From: Streptococcus pneumoniae
Lineage (GTDB): Bacteria > Bacillota > Bacilli > Lactobacillales > Streptococcaceae
DNA: 64,000 nucleotides
NCBI RefSeq assembly: GCF_001347015.1
Contig: NZ_CFGI01000002.1
Span: 124,001 to 188,000, forward strand
Direction of reading: 5' to 3'
The notes beneath the pieces are model-generated. The model searched no databases. It had not been told where the DNA came from and was given only the letters and a program-made list of their open reading frames with translations. Position numbers and translations under genes: made by a program. Position 1 is the stretch's first letter. Each line of letters starts with the position of its first letter. Below are positions 28,235 to 39,483 of the stretch, piece after piece.

Positions 28235-28258
28235 AGTAAGCGTTTGCTTTTTACTATA
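28235..28258 (-). promoter_or_regulatory. lctO promoter region with cre-like site
   Basis: TATAGT (28253-28258, minus strand) is a likely -10 box; AGTAAGCGTTTGCT (28235-28248, plus strand) just downstream has the AAGCGTTT core of CcpA sites with two outer mismatches to the consensus. Its position after the start point suits roadblock repression on glucose. Confidence 0.45.
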
Positions 28259-28587
28259 CAACTATAATAACTCTTTTTTCAATCATTTTCAAGAGTTTTG
28301 CTTAAAAACCATCTTATTTTTTCATACAATATACTATCCCTACTTTCCTTAAACTCTAAACTTTAGTCTATATTAAGTGAATCGTTAAGATTTTTTACTG
28401 CCAGGCATTTGAACTACTTTTTTATTTGCTGATTCGATCTACTAATGCTATAAAAAAACAAGTGAATAAGACACCAGAACATCCTCTAATAGGGCCTATG
28501 GACTTATATCAGTCCCATATATACTGTTTAAGCAAGATACTATCCTAGTTGACGCTAATTTCCTATCCCACTTATTAATTTTTTATT

Positions 28588-28660
28588 TATAGTGAATCTG
28601 AACAAATCAATTGGGGGATCCAAGTCAATTTCTAGTACTTTTTGAAAAGTTTCAGCATAC
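28588..28660. repeat. Degenerate second RUP-like half
   Basis: The stretch beginning TATAGTGAATCTGAACAAAT carries the same order of landmarks as the RUP-like element to its right (CAAATCAATTG, then AAGTCAATTTCTAG), but shortened. It looks like a decayed copy or a nested insertion target. The rest of the gap 28260-28587 shows no gene or clear structure. Confidence 0.4.
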
Positions 28661-28767
28661 TATCGTAAAATGAAATAAAACATGCGCAAATTGATTAGGG
28701 AATTTAAACCAATTTCTAACAATGTCTTAGAAATCAAATTGTACTATTTCAACTTCAATACACTATA
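28661..28767. repeat. RUP-like repeat, 107 bp
   Basis: From TATCGTAAAATGAAATAAAA to CAATACACTATA this spans exactly 107 bp, the length reported for the pneumococcal RUP element, with inner landmarks AACCAATTTCTAACAATG and TTAGAAATC that match my memory of RUP. Terminal repeats are imperfect. RUPs are thought to be mobilised by IS630-type transposase. Confidence 0.6.
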
Positions 28768-28803
28768 CTTCATTTTCTCCTTAAATTCAGTCTCTTTTTG
28801 AAT

Positions 28804-28834
28804 CAAAAAAATCCCCTGATAAGTACCAGAGGAT
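28804..28834 (-). terminator. Intrinsic terminator of lysS
   Basis: On the minus strand ATCCTCTG pairs with CAGGGGAT (one G-T pair) around an 8-nt loop, followed by TTTTTT. It lies 7 bp from the lysS stop codon. Confidence 0.85.
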
Positions 28835-28840
28835 AAGAGC

Positions 28841-30340
<1,500 letters not shown>

Positions 30341-30344
30341 CTAG

Positions 30345-30716
30345 TTTTACTCAAAATTGAATACGATGAGTCATTTTTGCGATACTCCCATTTTATCATA
30401 AATAGCCAAGAAATTCACGGATAATCTTTCAAAACTAAAAAGAACTTGATGCTAAGATCACTGAGCCAAATCACTGAAAAGATTGGGATAAGCAAGAAAT
30501 TCCAACATCTCAGAAAAGGAAATCTGACCATGTTTATGGATTATACTTTAACCCTTGTAACTTTCATGACGTGTACTACTTTCTATATAAGAGCAAGCCA
30601 AGCAAATCTAAAACTGAAACAATTGACGTAAAAAACATTAACAACTTGAATCTTGTCATTCATATACCTGATATGACAGAATAGTATAATTTTTAACCTT
30701 TTAGTCTTTTGATTTT
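30345..30716. other. Intergenic stretch between lysS and pyrE without a supported gene
   Basis: A 370-bp gap. It holds the probable lysS promoter near 30390 (TATGATAAAATGG on the minus strand) and an inverted repeat TGTCATTCATAT / ATATGACA at 30655-30679. An open frame at 30446-30631 has no ribosome site or recognisable domain. From memory, reference pneumococci carry amino acid ABC transporter genes between lysS and pyrE, which are absent here. Confidence 0.5.
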
Positions 30717-31349
30717 TTACACTTCTTGCCAATTTTCTTGGTCTTCTTTAAAGCGTTTTAGGAGATCCAAGCCTTCTGGGGTGATATAGCCTTCTTCTTG
30801 GGCTAGATGGATAAGCTCGCTATAGTTTGAAAGTGTTACTAGTTTGACACCAGCATCTGCAAAATTCTTATCTGCTTTTTGCAATTGGTAACTAAAAATC
30901 GCTACAACTCCAAGCACATCTGCTCCTTCTCGTTTAGCGGCTGCTACGGCTTCGAGAACAGAACCACCTGTTGAAATAAGATCTTCAACCACCACCATTT
31001 TTTGACCTTGGGCTACACGGCCTTCAATTTGATTACCAGCTCCGTGGTCTTTTGGTTTGCTACGGATGTAGGCAAAAGGCAGATTCATCTTGTCAGCAAT
31101 GATGGCTCCGTGAGGAATCCCTGCTGTCGCAGTTCCTGCAATCACTTCTACCTCAGGAAAGGCTTCTTTGATGGCTTCCACAAAGCCATTTTCAATGAGA
31201 GTACGAGTTTCTGGATAGGCTAGTGTCACACGATTATCAGTGTAAATCGGTGACTTGATACCAGATGCCCAAGTGAAAGGCTCCTCTGGTTTGAGGTAAA
31301 CGGCTTGGATTTTCAAGAGGTGGCTAGCAATATCTTTAGCAAGTGTCAT
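30717..31349 (-). CDS. pyrE: Orotate phosphoribosyltransferase
   Basis: PyrE adds PRPP-derived ribose phosphate to orotate, giving OMP. The 210-residue type I PRTase shows the PRPP loop [16 protein letters not shown] and the orotate loop [15 protein letters not shown]. It follows pyrF by 33 bp on the same strand and shares its attenuated promoter. AAAGGAG precedes the ATG. The downstream gap has only a weak hairpin with no clear U-tract terminator. Confidence 0.97.
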   Translation of the reverse strand: MTLAKDIASHLLKIQAVYLKPEEPFTWASGIKSPIYTDNRVTLAYPETRTLIENGFVEAIKEAFPEVEVIAGTATAGIPHGAIIADKMNLPFAYIRSKPKDHGAGNQIEGRVAQGQKMVVVEDLISTGGSVLEAVAAAKREGADVLGVVAIFSYQLQKADKNFADAGVKLVTLSNYSELIHLAQEEGYITPEGLDLLKRFKEDQENWQEV

Positions 31350-31382
31350 GGTATTCTCCTTTTATTTTTCTAATCTATTTCT

Positions 31383-32084
31383 TTAATTCCAGTCCTGTGT
31401 CCATTCATCCTTGATAGCATGATAAGCTACAACAGGATCCTCAGCTTGGGTAATGGGACGTCCCACCACGATATAGTCACTACCGATTTGATAGGCATCA
31501 GCAGGTGTCATGACTCGTTTTTGATCTCCAACTGCAGCTCCGGCCGGACGAATGCCCGGTGTCAGACAGATAAACTCTGGATTGGTGGCCTGCTTAATGA
31601 CTTGCACTTCCTGAGCTGAGCAAACAACACCATCCAAGCCAGCTTCAGCTGTCTTCTTAGCATAATGAATGACAGATTCTTGCAGGCTGGTTTGGATATT
31701 TTGAAACTCCTGCATCTGGGCTTCTGACGTTGATGTGAGCTGAGTGACAGCAATCAATTTGGCTTGGTTTCCAAGACCTTCACGCGCCGCCTTCATCATC
31801 TCTACACCACCAGCCGCATGAACATTGGTCATATCCACACCAAGCTGAGATAGGACCTTCATGGCTGACTTGACTGTATTGGGAATGTCATGCAGCTTGA
31901 GATCTAAAAAGACACTATGACCCAAGCCTTTCAAGTAAGACACAATCTCAGGCCCCGTTGCGTAATAAAGCTCCATCCCTACCTTTAGATAAAGGCTTTC
32001 TTCTGCTGGGAAAAGAGCTAAAAATTCCTTGACCGCCTCAAAACTAGGAAAATCAAGAGCAATGACTGGACGATGTTCTCGCAT
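31383..32084 (-). CDS. pyrF: Orotidine 5'-phosphate decarboxylase
   Basis: PyrF decarboxylates OMP to UMP, the last step of de novo UMP synthesis. The 233-residue TIM-barrel protein has the catalytic Lys-Asp array in [13 protein letters not shown] and the phosphate site around TPGIRPAG and VVGRPIT. It is first in pyrF-pyrE, and the leader ahead of it carries a PyrR binding loop and terminator. UMP also comes from upp salvage elsewhere in the window. Confidence 0.98.
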   Translation of the reverse strand: MREHRPVIALDFPSFEAVKEFLALFPAEESLYLKVGMELYYATGPEIVSYLKGLGHSVFLDLKLHDIPNTVKSAMKVLSQLGVDMTNVHAAGGVEMMKAAREGLGNQAKLIAVTQLTSTSEAQMQEFQNIQTSLQESVIHYAKKTAEAGLDGVVCSAQEVQVIKQATNPEFICLTPGIRPAGAAVGDQKRVMTPADAYQIGSDYIVVGRPITQAEDPVVAYHAIKDEWTQDWN

Positions 32085-32137
32085 AGGTTTCTCCTTTTAC
32101 CTTTGCTAGTGAGAGAGTCTGGCCACAAGAAGCCACG

Positions 32138-32228
32138 AAAAAAGGAACCTGCCAACAGCAAGGTTCCACGAAAAATGGGCAGTCTCCACCCTTTCACCGT
32201 CTAACCTTAGCTGCCTCTCTGGACTGCT
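32138..32228 (-). promoter_or_regulatory. PyrR-type attenuator leader of pyrFE
   Basis: On the minus strand AGTCCAGAGAGGCAGC (near 32211-32227) matches the PyrR RNA-binding loop. It is followed by GGTGGAGACTGCC, which can pair with it. Further on is a terminator, GGAACCT / AGGTTCC with a 10-nt loop, followed by TTTTTT (32138-32168). PyrR bound with UMP would favour termination before pyrF. Confidence 0.92.
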
Positions 32229-32245
32229 TTAAAGGTTTTTTACTA

Positions 32246-32274
32246 TTCTATTATTTCTACTAGCACTTGTCAAG
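32246..32274 (-). promoter_or_regulatory. pyrFE promoter
   Basis: On the minus strand TTGACA (32269-32274) and TAGAAT (32246-32251) are 17 bp apart, placing the start site just ahead of the PyrR binding loop, as expected for an attenuated leader. Confidence 0.88.
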
Positions 32275-32316
32275 TAAAAACATGGTCACTAAAGAGCTAT
32301 AGGAGAAAAGGTAAAC

Positions 32317-33525
32317 CTAGCGACGCGATGAACTCTGACTTGTTTGGTTTCGATTGCTCTCTTCCTCTTGTTTTTTCTGTTCTTCTTCCAAACGTTTACG
32401 TTCTTCTTCCTGCTTTTTCTCAGCTTCTTTAGCCTCTTTTTTGGCTTTTTCTTCTGCTTCCATAATCAATTTATCCGCCACAGTGTAACTGTAAATTCCA
32501 GCTTCCATGTCGACCACACTCGGTTCTGACAATTGTGGCTTAATCTTGCTGTAATAAGGCAGTTTCTTACTCATTTCAGAAAGGGGAACCAAGACTTCGT
32601 CCGAATCATTCATGGTCAATCGAATTAAATCGGAAGTCACCTTGCTTGGGGCTAGTTCCACCTTTTGGATAGCCGCCTTGAGTTCCGGACTAATTTGAGC
32701 AAGTTCTGAGACAAAAGCCTTGATTTGTTCACTATCATTAAAGAGAACTGATATATAAGTTTCTGGCAGACTGACCAAACTCACAGAACTAGTCTCAAGC
32801 TGGCCACTGGAAAGAATAGGATAATGATTTTCTCCAGAAACATAGTAAGCAACAATATCGTATTCCTTGACCTTTATAGTAAACTTGGTTGGAAATTGAT
32901 AAACAAGCTGAGCTGATTCAACCCAATAGTTAGACTTGATCCGCTCTTCATATTTTGCCTTGTCTAGCAGAAGGTTAATCGTATAATCCGAATCCTGAAT
33001 GCCTGAAGCCTGTCGAATATCATCAGCCGTAGTTTGCACCGTTCCCTCAACACGGATATCCTTCATAGTCGCATAAGGACTGAGTAGGTAGGCAGAGACA
33101 ATCAATAAAAGCAGACTTGGAAATAAAATCGTTAGAGCTCGTAAGATATGGATACCAGGAATCTTTGCTTTGACTGGTTTTTCTTTTGTAGCCTTTTTAT
33201 CCTGTTCCTCGTTCTCTTTAGACCCTGATTCTTCTATCTCTTCTTCCTCTTTGTCACCCTCTGAGGATGCTACTTTTTCTTCAGACTCTTCCATGGCTGA
33301 TTCTGGGTCTTTTGGATCAGATTCACTCTCTTGGTTCTCGGTTGCATCTGACTTTTCAGATTTTGAAGCCATTCGCGCTTGTCTTTCCTTTTCCTTCTCC
33401 TCAGCTAGGGCTGCCTCTTCTTCAGCCTTCTTTTTTAGATATTCTTGGTTTCGTTTCTGCCATTCTGATAACTCTTTCAATTCTTCGAGGATTTCTTTGC
33501 CCTCATTTTTCTTATCTTTTGACAT
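32317..33525 (-). CDS. divIB: Cell division protein DivIB/FtsQ
   Basis: DivIB is a bitopic divisome protein acting with FtsL and DivIC/FtsB to trigger septal wall synthesis. The 402-residue protein has a long charged cytosolic tail (about residues 1-120, rich in Glu, Lys and Ser), a membrane helix (ALTILFPSLLLLIVSAYLLS), a POTRA domain beginning ATMKDIRVEGTVQTT, a beta domain, and a low-complexity Lys/Glu/Gln C-terminal tail. It lies in the usual murD-murG-divIB order of the streptococcal dcw fragment, 9 bp after murG. Confidence 0.96.
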   Translation of the reverse strand: MSKDKKNEGKEILEELKELSEWQKRNQEYLKKKAEEEAALAEEKEKERQARMASKSEKSDATENQESESDPKDPESAMEESEEKVASSEGDKEEEEIEESGSKENEEQDKKATKEKPVKAKIPGIHILRALTILFPSLLLLIVSAYLLSPYATMKDIRVEGTVQTTADDIRQASGIQDSDYTINLLLDKAKYEERIKSNYWVESAQLVYQFPTKFTIKVKEYDIVAYYVSGENHYPILSSGQLETSSVSLVSLPETYISVLFNDSEQIKAFVSELAQISPELKAAIQKVELAPSKVTSDLIRLTMNDSDEVLVPLSEMSKKLPYYSKIKPQLSEPSVVDMEAGIYSYTVADKLIMEAEEKAKKEAKEAEKKQEEERKRLEEEQKKQEEESNRNQTSQSSSRR

Positions 33526-33534
33526 TTACTTTCC

Positions 33535-34593
33535 TTATGATAAATCTTTTTTCAACAATTGATAAAAATCTGCTAGAGATTTCAATTCCTTAGAAGCCTT
33601 CATCTTGGTTTGATAGTCTTCCTTGTGACTTAGTAAGTGAGAAAGCTTCTCTTCCAAACTATCCAAGGTCAAATCGTTTTCTTGAAGCTCTTCTGCATAG
33701 CCTTTTTTTACAAAGTAAGCTGCATTTTCAATCTGGTCACCACGACTAGCTTCACGACCAAGTGGCACAATAACATGTAATTTTGCCATGGCCAAGAGCT
33801 CAAAAATCGTATTGGCACCACCTCGTGTCACAACAATATCAGCCAATTCCATCAAAGGTTGATAGAGATTGGTCACATAGTCAACACGAAAAAGATTTTG
33901 ACTCAACTCGTTCAGGCTAGAATCTCCAGTTAGATTGATAATATTGTAGCGCTCTGTCAGCTCTTTCTTATGGTCTGTCACCAATTGGTTAAAGACACGA
34001 GCACCTGCAGAACCACCGACAAACAATACAGTTGGCAATTGGGGATTAAAGTGGGTTTGAATATCCACCAATTCATCTGGTTCTGGACTTTTTTGGTCTG
34101 AAACCTTGGTCACTGCTCCCACATGCTCAACCTTAGACAAACTTGAAGCTTGCTCAAAGGTTGAATACATCTTAGTCGCAAATTTATAGGCGATTTTATT
34201 GGCCAAGCCCATAGACAGGTCAGACTCGTGAATAAAGACTGGCACTCCTGAAACACGTGCTGCGATAACAGGTGGCACAGAGACAAAGCCTCCCTTTGAA
34301 AAAAGTGCTTGTGGACGAAGTCGCAACATGATAAAGAGCGATTGGACAATTCCCCAGCCAACTTTAAAGACGTCCAGCATATTTTGCCAAGAGAAATAGC
34401 GACGCAATTTTCCAGTCGCAATGGAATGGAAGGTAACATCCAAACCTGACTTGAGGATTTCTTGGTGTTCTATACCACGCTTGTCCCCGATATAGTGGAC
34501 TTCCCAACCATCTTCGATGAACTTGGGCATTAACAAAAGATTGAGGGTAACGTGTCCAACCGTCCCCCCACCTGTAAAGACAATTTTTTTCAT
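33535..34593 (-). CDS. murG: UDP-GlcNAc:lipid I N-acetylglucosaminyltransferase
   Basis: MurG adds GlcNAc to lipid I on the inner membrane face, giving lipid II for peptidoglycan. The 352-residue GT-B protein has [14 protein letters not shown] at the start and the donor site around [15 protein letters not shown] and [13 protein letters not shown]. It starts 1 bp after murD and precedes divIB, forming one operon. Length is typical for streptococci. Confidence 0.97.
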   Translation of the reverse strand: MKKIVFTGGGTVGHVTLNLLLMPKFIEDGWEVHYIGDKRGIEHQEILKSGLDVTFHSIATGKLRRYFSWQNMLDVFKVGWGIVQSLFIMLRLRPQALFSKGGFVSVPPVIAARVSGVPVFIHESDLSMGLANKIAYKFATKMYSTFEQASSLSKVEHVGAVTKVSDQKSPEPDELVDIQTHFNPQLPTVLFVGGSAGARVFNQLVTDHKKELTERYNIINLTGDSSLNELSQNLFRVDYVTNLYQPLMELADIVVTRGGANTIFELLAMAKLHVIVPLGREASRGDQIENAAYFVKKGYAEELQENDLTLDSLEEKLSHLLSHKEDYQTKMKASKELKSLADFYQLLKKDLS

Positions 34594-34594
34594 A

Positions 34595-35947
34595 TTATTC
34601 CTTTAACTCCGCTACTGTGTCGATAAAGAGGTCGCCACGTACTTCAAAGTTAGCATACATATCCCAGCTGGCATTGGCAGGACTGAGAAGAACCACGTCT
34701 CCTTGAGTCGCAAGTTCATAGGCTTTGCGGGTCGCATCTGCAATATCAGTCACCTCCACATATGCCACACCAGCCTTATCTGCTGCCCGTTTGACACGTT
34801 CGGCAGACTGACCGAGGATGACCATCTTCTTGAGTCCAGTAATGTCTGGAACCAATTCGTCAAACTCATTGCCACGGTCCAAACCACCTGCAATCAAAAT
34901 GACCTTGCTGTTGTCAAATCCTGACAAGGCTTTTTGAGTAGCCAAGATATTGGTTGACTTGCTATCATTATAGAATTTGACACCCTTGATTTCATCCACA
35001 AATTGGAGACGGTGTTTGACACCACCAAAGGCTGAAAGAGTTTCCTTGATGGTTTGGTTGTCTACACCACGGATCTTGGCTACAGCAATAGTCGCAAGGG
35101 CATTTTCCACATTGTGGCTACCTGGAACACCGATTTCACTAGCTTCCATGACCACTTCTCCACGGAAGTAGAGCTGACCATCTTCCAGATAAGCTCCATC
35201 AACCTTTTCAAGTGTTGAGAATGGTACAACTGTAGCTTGTGTTTTAGTAGCTAATTCTTTTGCCAAGTCTTGGTTAAAGTTCAAGACAAGGAAATCAGCC
35301 ACTGTCATCTTGTTCTGGATATTCCACTTGGCTGCTACATATTCCTCAAAAGAACCATGGTAGTCGATATGAGTTGGCATGAGGTTGGTAATAACCGCAA
35401 TCTCTGGATGGAATTCTTGAACGCCCATGAGTTGGAAAGAAGAAAGCTCCATGACAAGCGTGTCATTATCTGTCGCTGTTTGAGCAACCTGACTGGCAGG
35501 ATAGCCGATATTTCCTGATAAAAGACCATGTTGCCCAGCAGCAGTCAAAACGTCTCCAATCATAGTCGTTGTGGTTGTTTTACCATTTGAACCAGTAATA
35601 CCAACAATCGGTGCTTCAGAAATCAAATAAGCCAATTCCACCTCAGTCAAGACTGGAATTCCCTTGGCCAAAGCCTTTTCAATCATGGGATTGCTGTATG
35701 GGATGCCTGGATTTTTCACCATCAGAGCAAACTCTTCATCCAAGAGTTCCAAAGGATGACCGCCTGTGATGACCTTGATCCCTTCTTCCAGCAAACTTTG
35801 CGCAGCTGGATTGTCCTCGAAAGGTTTCCCATCATTTACCGTCACAATGGCACCTAGCTTGTCCAACAAACGAGCAGCAGACTCCCCAGACTTTGCCAAA
35901 CCTAAAACAAGGACTTTCTTATTTTTAAATTGATCTATTACTTTCAT
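34595..35947 (-). CDS. murD: UDP-N-acetylmuramoylalanine--D-glutamate ligase
   Basis: MurD adds D-glutamate to UDP-MurNAc-L-alanine using ATP, in the cytosolic phase of wall synthesis. The 450-residue enzyme has the ATP loop [12 protein letters not shown], central ligase residues around LSSFQL, and the C-terminal NDSKSTN and DRGNEFDEL regions. It begins the murD-murG-divIB operon. An ATG with GGAG nearby is used. A terminator separates it from the genes upstream. Confidence 0.98.
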   Translation of the reverse strand: MKVIDQFKNKKVLVLGLAKSGESAARLLDKLGAIVTVNDGKPFEDNPAAQSLLEEGIKVITGGHPLELLDEEFALMVKNPGIPYSNPMIEKALAKGIPVLTEVELAYLISEAPIVGITGSNGKTTTTTMIGDVLTAAGQHGLLSGNIGYPASQVAQTATDNDTLVMELSSFQLMGVQEFHPEIAVITNLMPTHIDYHGSFEEYVAAKWNIQNKMTVADFLVLNFNQDLAKELATKTQATVVPFSTLEKVDGAYLEDGQLYFRGEVVMEASEIGVPGSHNVENALATIAVAKIRGVDNQTIKETLSAFGGVKHRLQFVDEIKGVKFYNDSKSTNILATQKALSGFDNSKVILIAGGLDRGNEFDELVPDITGLKKMVILGQSAERVKRAADKAGVAYVEVTDIADATRKAYELATQGDVVLLSPANASWDMYANFEVRGDLFIDTVAELKE

Positions 35948-36037
35948 GTCTCGAACTCCATTTCTACTCCTACTATTTTACCATTTTTATGGAAATAATT
36001 CTAAATGAAAATGCTCAGATTAGGCATTCTAACAAGC

Positions 36038-36064
36038 AAAAAGAGAGCCGAAACTCTCTTTTTT
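36038..36064. terminator. Terminator after typA and DUF3165 gene
   Basis: AAGAGAG and CTCTCTT form a perfect 7-bp stem with a 6-nt loop, flanked by A and T runs on both sides. It ends the typA transcript and insulates murD. Confidence 0.9.
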
Positions 36065-36317
36065 ATCTTCTTTTACTTTTTTTGACTGGCATGAGCGTGA
36101 TGTCTCTCACACTAAAGTAAGCTAGGATTAACATGGCTATTGCTAGGAACATTTCTGTTGGTAATTGAAAAATTTTCAGAAAAGATAGAGCCAACAAAAT
36201 TAAGAGTGCCACTAAAATACATACCATAGCGACGATATTGACTGTCCCTTTAATGCTTTCTGGTGTTGCAAATACATAGAGTAGGAGCAGTAAAATTCCT
36301 AGGACTAAATAGACCAT
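36063..36317 (-). CDS. DUF3165 family small membrane protein
   Basis: An 84-residue protein with three hydrophobic helices (about 2-17, 25-48, 55-70) and a basic tail KKSKRR. It resembles DUF3165 proteins found in streptococci next to typA. Function is unknown. It follows typA by 19 bp and shares its terminator, so co-transcription is likely. No catalytic residues or lipobox are seen. Confidence 0.75.
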   Translation of the reverse strand: MVYLVLGILLLLLYVFATPESIKGTVNIVAMVCILVALLILLALSFLKIFQLPTEMFLAIAMLILAYFSVRDITLMPVKKSKRR

Positions 36318-36336
36318 CTTTCTCTCTTTCTAGCTC

Positions 36337-38178
36337 TTATTCAGCTGATTTTTTCTTCTTGTTAGCTTTCTCACGCTCTGCCTTGTTAAGGATTTGTTTA
36401 CGTAAACGGATAGACTCAGGCGTTACTTCCATGTACTCATCGTCGTTCAAGAACTCAAGAGACTCTTCAAGTGTCAAGATACGAGGTGTCTTGATAACAG
36501 CTGTTTGGTCCTTAGTAGCTGAACGAACGTTAGTCATTTGTTTTGCCTTAGTGATGTTAACTGTCAAGTCGTTTTCACGAGAGTTTTCACCGATAATCAT
36601 TCCTTCATAAACCTCAGTACCTGGGTTGACAAAGATCGTACCACGTTCTTCGATAGACATGATTGAGTAAGTTGTAGCCTTACCAGCATCGATAGAAACA
36701 AGAGCACCACGGTGACGACCACCAATTTCACCTGGAATCAATGGCAAGTATTGGTCGAAGGTATGGTTCATGATACCGTAACCACGAGTCATTGACAAGA
36801 ACTCAGTTGAGTATCCAATCAAACCACGCGCAGGAACAAGAAAGACCAAACGAGTTTGACCATTACCAGTTGAAATCATATCCAACATTTCACCCTTGCG
36901 TTCAGAAAGGCTTTGGATAACAGAACCTTGGTATTCTTCTGGAGTGTCGATTTGAACACGTTCAAATGGTTCACATTTGACACCATCGATTTCTTTTACG
37001 ATAACTTCTGGACGAGATACTTGAAGTTCATATCCCTCACGACGCATTGTTTCGATAAGGATTGACAAGTGCAATTCTCCACGTCCTGAAACAGTCCATT
37101 TATCTGGTGAATCAGTTGGGTCAACACGAAGGGAAACGTCTGTTTGCAATTCTGCCTGCAAGCGTTCTTCTACCTTACGAGAAGTTACCCATTTACCTTC
37201 TTTACCAGCAAATGGTGAGTTGTTGACCAAGAAGGTCATTTGAAGAGTTGGCTCATCGATGTGTAGGATTGGAAGAGCTTCAACTGCATCTGTAGGAGTG
37301 ATAGTTTCACCGACAAAGATGTCTTCCATACCTGAAACGGCAATCAAGTCACCTGCTTTTGCTTCTTGGATTTCACGACGTTCCAAACCAAAGAAACCAA
37401 AGAGTTTTGTAACACGGAAGTTTTTAGTTGTACCATCAAGTTTAGAAAGGGTAACTTGGTCACCAACTTTAACAGTACCACGGAAGACACGACCGATACC
37501 GATACGTCCAACGAAGTCATTGTAGTCCAAAAGTGACACTTGGAACTGCAAAGGCTCATCTGAGTTATCTACTGGAGCTGGGATATGGTCGATAATTGTG
37601 TCAAAGATTGGTGCCATAGTAGCTTCTTGGTCAGCTGGATCATCTGACAATGAAGAAGTTCCGTTGATCGCTGAAGCATACACCACTGGGAAGTCAAGCT
37701 GGTCGTCATCTGCACCAAGCTCAATGAAAAGTTCCAAGACCTCGTCCACTACTTCAGCTGGACGAGCTGATGGTTTATCGATTTTGTTAACAACAACGAT
37801 TGGGACAAGGTCTTGTTCCAAGGCTTTTTTCAATACGAAACGAGTCTGTGGCATTGTTCCTTCGTAGGCATCTACGACCAAGACAACACCGTCAACCATT
37901 TTCATGATACGCTCAACTTCTCCACCGAAGTCCGCGTGTCCTGGTGTGTCCATGATATTGATACGAGTTCCGTTATAGGCAACGGCTGTATTTTTAGCAA
38001 GGATGGTAATTCCACGCTCTTTTTCGATATCGTTTGAGTCCATAGCACGTTCTGCCAATTCAGTACGTGCATCAAGCGTTTCTGATTGTTTCAATAATTC
38101 GTCAACGAGGGTTGTTTTACCGTGGTCAACGTGGGCGATAATCGCAATGTTACGGATATCTTCTCTTAATTTTGTCAT
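36337..38178 (-). CDS. typA: Ribosome-associated GTPase TypA/BipA
   Basis: TypA is a translational GTPase related to EF-G that helps ribosome assembly and stress adaptation. The 613-residue protein has G1 [28 protein letters not shown] (G3) and [10 protein letters not shown] (G4), followed by EF-G-like domains and a TypA-specific C-terminal domain. ATG at 38178 is chosen because GAGGAA lies 7 nt upstream; the longer frame starts seven codons earlier without one. It is preceded by an extended -10 promoter and followed by a DUF3165 gene. Confidence 0.97.
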   Translation of the reverse strand: MTKLREDIRNIAIIAHVDHGKTTLVDELLKQSETLDARTELAERAMDSNDIEKERGITILAKNTAVAYNGTRINIMDTPGHADFGGEVERIMKMVDGVVLVVDAYEGTMPQTRFVLKKALEQDLVPIVVVNKIDKPSARPAEVVDEVLELFIELGADDDQLDFPVVYASAINGTSSLSDDPADQEATMAPIFDTIIDHIPAPVDNSDEPLQFQVSLLDYNDFVGRIGIGRVFRGTVKVGDQVTLSKLDGTTKNFRVTKLFGFFGLERREIQEAKAGDLIAVSGMEDIFVGETITPTDAVEALPILHIDEPTLQMTFLVNNSPFAGKEGKWVTSRKVEERLQAELQTDVSLRVDPTDSPDKWTVSGRGELHLSILIETMRREGYELQVSRPEVIVKEIDGVKCEPFERVQIDTPEEYQGSVIQSLSERKGEMLDMISTGNGQTRLVFLVPARGLIGYSTEFLSMTRGYGIMNHTFDQYLPLIPGEIGGRHRGALVSIDAGKATTYSIMSIEERGTIFVNPGTEVYEGMIIGENSRENDLTVNITKAKQMTNVRSATKDQTAVIKTPRILTLEESLEFLNDDEYMEVTPESIRLRKQILNKAEREKANKKKKSAE

Positions 38179-38220
38179 GATTTCCTCTATAATATTCAAA
38201 ATTTATTTTCTAACTGAACG

Positions 38221-38229
38221 ATTATACCA
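38221..38229 (-). promoter_or_regulatory. typA extended -10 promoter
   Basis: On the minus strand TGGTATAAT is a perfect extended -10 element, about 43 nt before the typA start. Confidence 0.7.
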
Positions 38230-38339
38230 TAATTTCAAGTAAATAACATAATTCAAGCAAGTGTAAATGTTTTCACTCCGCTTTTCTTTTCACGTCAAGC
38301 CTTTTCAAAGCAAGCGACTTATGATAAGATAGGCACAGT

Positions 38340-39065
38340 ATGCGTTTAGATAATTTATTAGCCCAAGAAAAAATTAGCCGAAAGGCCATGAAACAAGCCT
38401 TACTTAAAGGGGAAATTCTCGTCGATGGTTGCCCAGCCCGTTCCCTAGCCCAAAATATCGATACAGGGCTACAAGAACTCCTTTTTCAGGACCGAATCAT
38501 TCAAGGCTATGAGCACACCTATCTTATGCTTCATAAGCCTGCTGGTGTCGTTACAGCCAACAAAGACAAGCAACTTCCAACTGTCATGGATCTGCTGTCA
38601 CCTGACATCCAGTCTGACAAGATCTATGCTGTCGGCCGACTGGACCGAGATACGACGGGTCTCCTCCTCTTGACCGACAACGGTCCCTTGGGCTTCCAGC
38701 TCCTCCATCCCCAATATCATGTAGATAAAACTTATCAAGTCCAGGTTAATGGACTTCTGACACCTGACCATATCCAAACCTTTCAAAAGGGAATTGTCTT
38801 TTTAGATGGTACTGTCTGTAAACCTGCAAGACTAGAGATTCTATCTGCAAGTTCTTCCCTCAGTCAAGCCTCTATCACCATTTCAGAAGGAAAATTTCAT
38901 CAAGTCAAGAAAATGTTCCTCTCGGTTGGTGTCAAGGTGACCTCTCTCAAGCGCACTCATTTTGGGCCTTGGAGTTTGGATGACAATCTTCAAGAAGGAG
39001 ACTATCGCCCCCTCAACTCCCAAGAATTGGCAAGCATTCGTGACTTTCTCAGAAAAAGTGGTTAA
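38340..39065 (+). CDS. rsuA: Ribosomal small-subunit pseudouridine synthase, RsuA family
   Basis: A 241-residue RsuA/RluB-type pseudouridine synthase. An N-terminal S4 RNA-binding domain (MRLDNLLAQEKISRKAMKQA) is followed by the catalytic domain with the aspartate in VGRLDRDTTGLLLLT. Length and the HKPAGVVTANKD motif favour the RsuA subgroup, which modifies 16S rRNA; the exact uridine is not predictable. No ribosome site precedes the ATG, and a -10 box TGATAAGAT (38322-38330) lies 9 nt upstream, so the leader is at most a few bases long. Confidence 0.9.
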   Translation: MRLDNLLAQEKISRKAMKQALLKGEILVDGCPARSLAQNIDTGLQELLFQDRIIQGYEHTYLMLHKPAGVVTANKDKQLPTVMDLLSPDIQSDKIYAVGRLDRDTTGLLLLTDNGPLGFQLLHPQYHVDKTYQVQVNGLLTPDHIQTFQKGIVFLDGTVCKPARLEILSASSSLSQASITISEGKFHQVKKMFLSVGVKVTSLKRTHFGPWSLDDNLQEGDYRPLNSQELASIRDFLRKSG

Positions 39066-39098
39066 AAAATGAGCTCGGAAACATCCCAAGCTCGTTTT
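39065..39098. terminator. Bidirectional terminator, rsuA and rhodanese genes
   Basis: GAGCT and AGCTC, extended by GG/CC, form the stem between A-rich and T-rich flanks. It lies between two convergent genes. Confidence 0.75.
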
Positions 39099-39099
39099 C

Positions 39100-39483
39100 T
39101 TATTTCTCAACTTTGACTTTCCCTTTCCAAGAATCCAAACCATAAGAAAGGATATAAATCTCAGAAAAACCTTGTTTTTTCAAGTAAAGGGCCGCATTTG
39201 TGACACGTTGCGCACGTTGGTTTTCGTAGAGAAGGACAGGTTTGTCTTTACGCAGGGCTGCAAGACTAGTCTTCAACTGACTTGAAGGAATATTGCGGGC
39301 CCTAAGGATATGTTTTCTGTGGAATTCTGCTGGGTCGCGCAAATCAATCAATTGACCCGTACGAATCAAGGCTTCAAACTCCTCATTGTCTACGATTTTA
39401 GCCGCACGGCGAATACGAAGATAGTTAAAGCCCATCCATGCCAACATTGCTAGTATAAGTGCCCACAAAATCCAAGTAACCAT
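39100..39483 (-). CDS. Membrane-anchored rhodanese-like protein lacking the catalytic cysteine
   Basis: A 127-residue protein with an N-terminal membrane helix (VTWILWALILAMLAWMGF) and a rhodanese fold (IDLRDPAEFHRKHILRARNI). The place where active rhodaneses carry the catalytic cysteine reads VLLYENQRAQR, with no cysteine in the whole domain, so it should not transfer sulfur. Such inactive domains usually bind or regulate. It overlaps the end of the YqgQ gene (TAATG), implying coupled translation. Confidence 0.88.
   Translation of the reverse strand: MVTWILWALILAMLAWMGFNYLRIRRAAKIVDNEEFEALIRTGQLIDLRDPAEFHRKHILRARNIPSSQLKTSLAALRKDKPVLLYENQRAQRVTNAALYLKKQGFSEIYILSYGLDSWKGKVKVEK

Noticed and set aside
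30446-30631. 61-codon open frame on the plus strand between lysS and pyrE
   Set aside because: No ribosome site, no promoter reading into it and no recognisable domain; probably chance.
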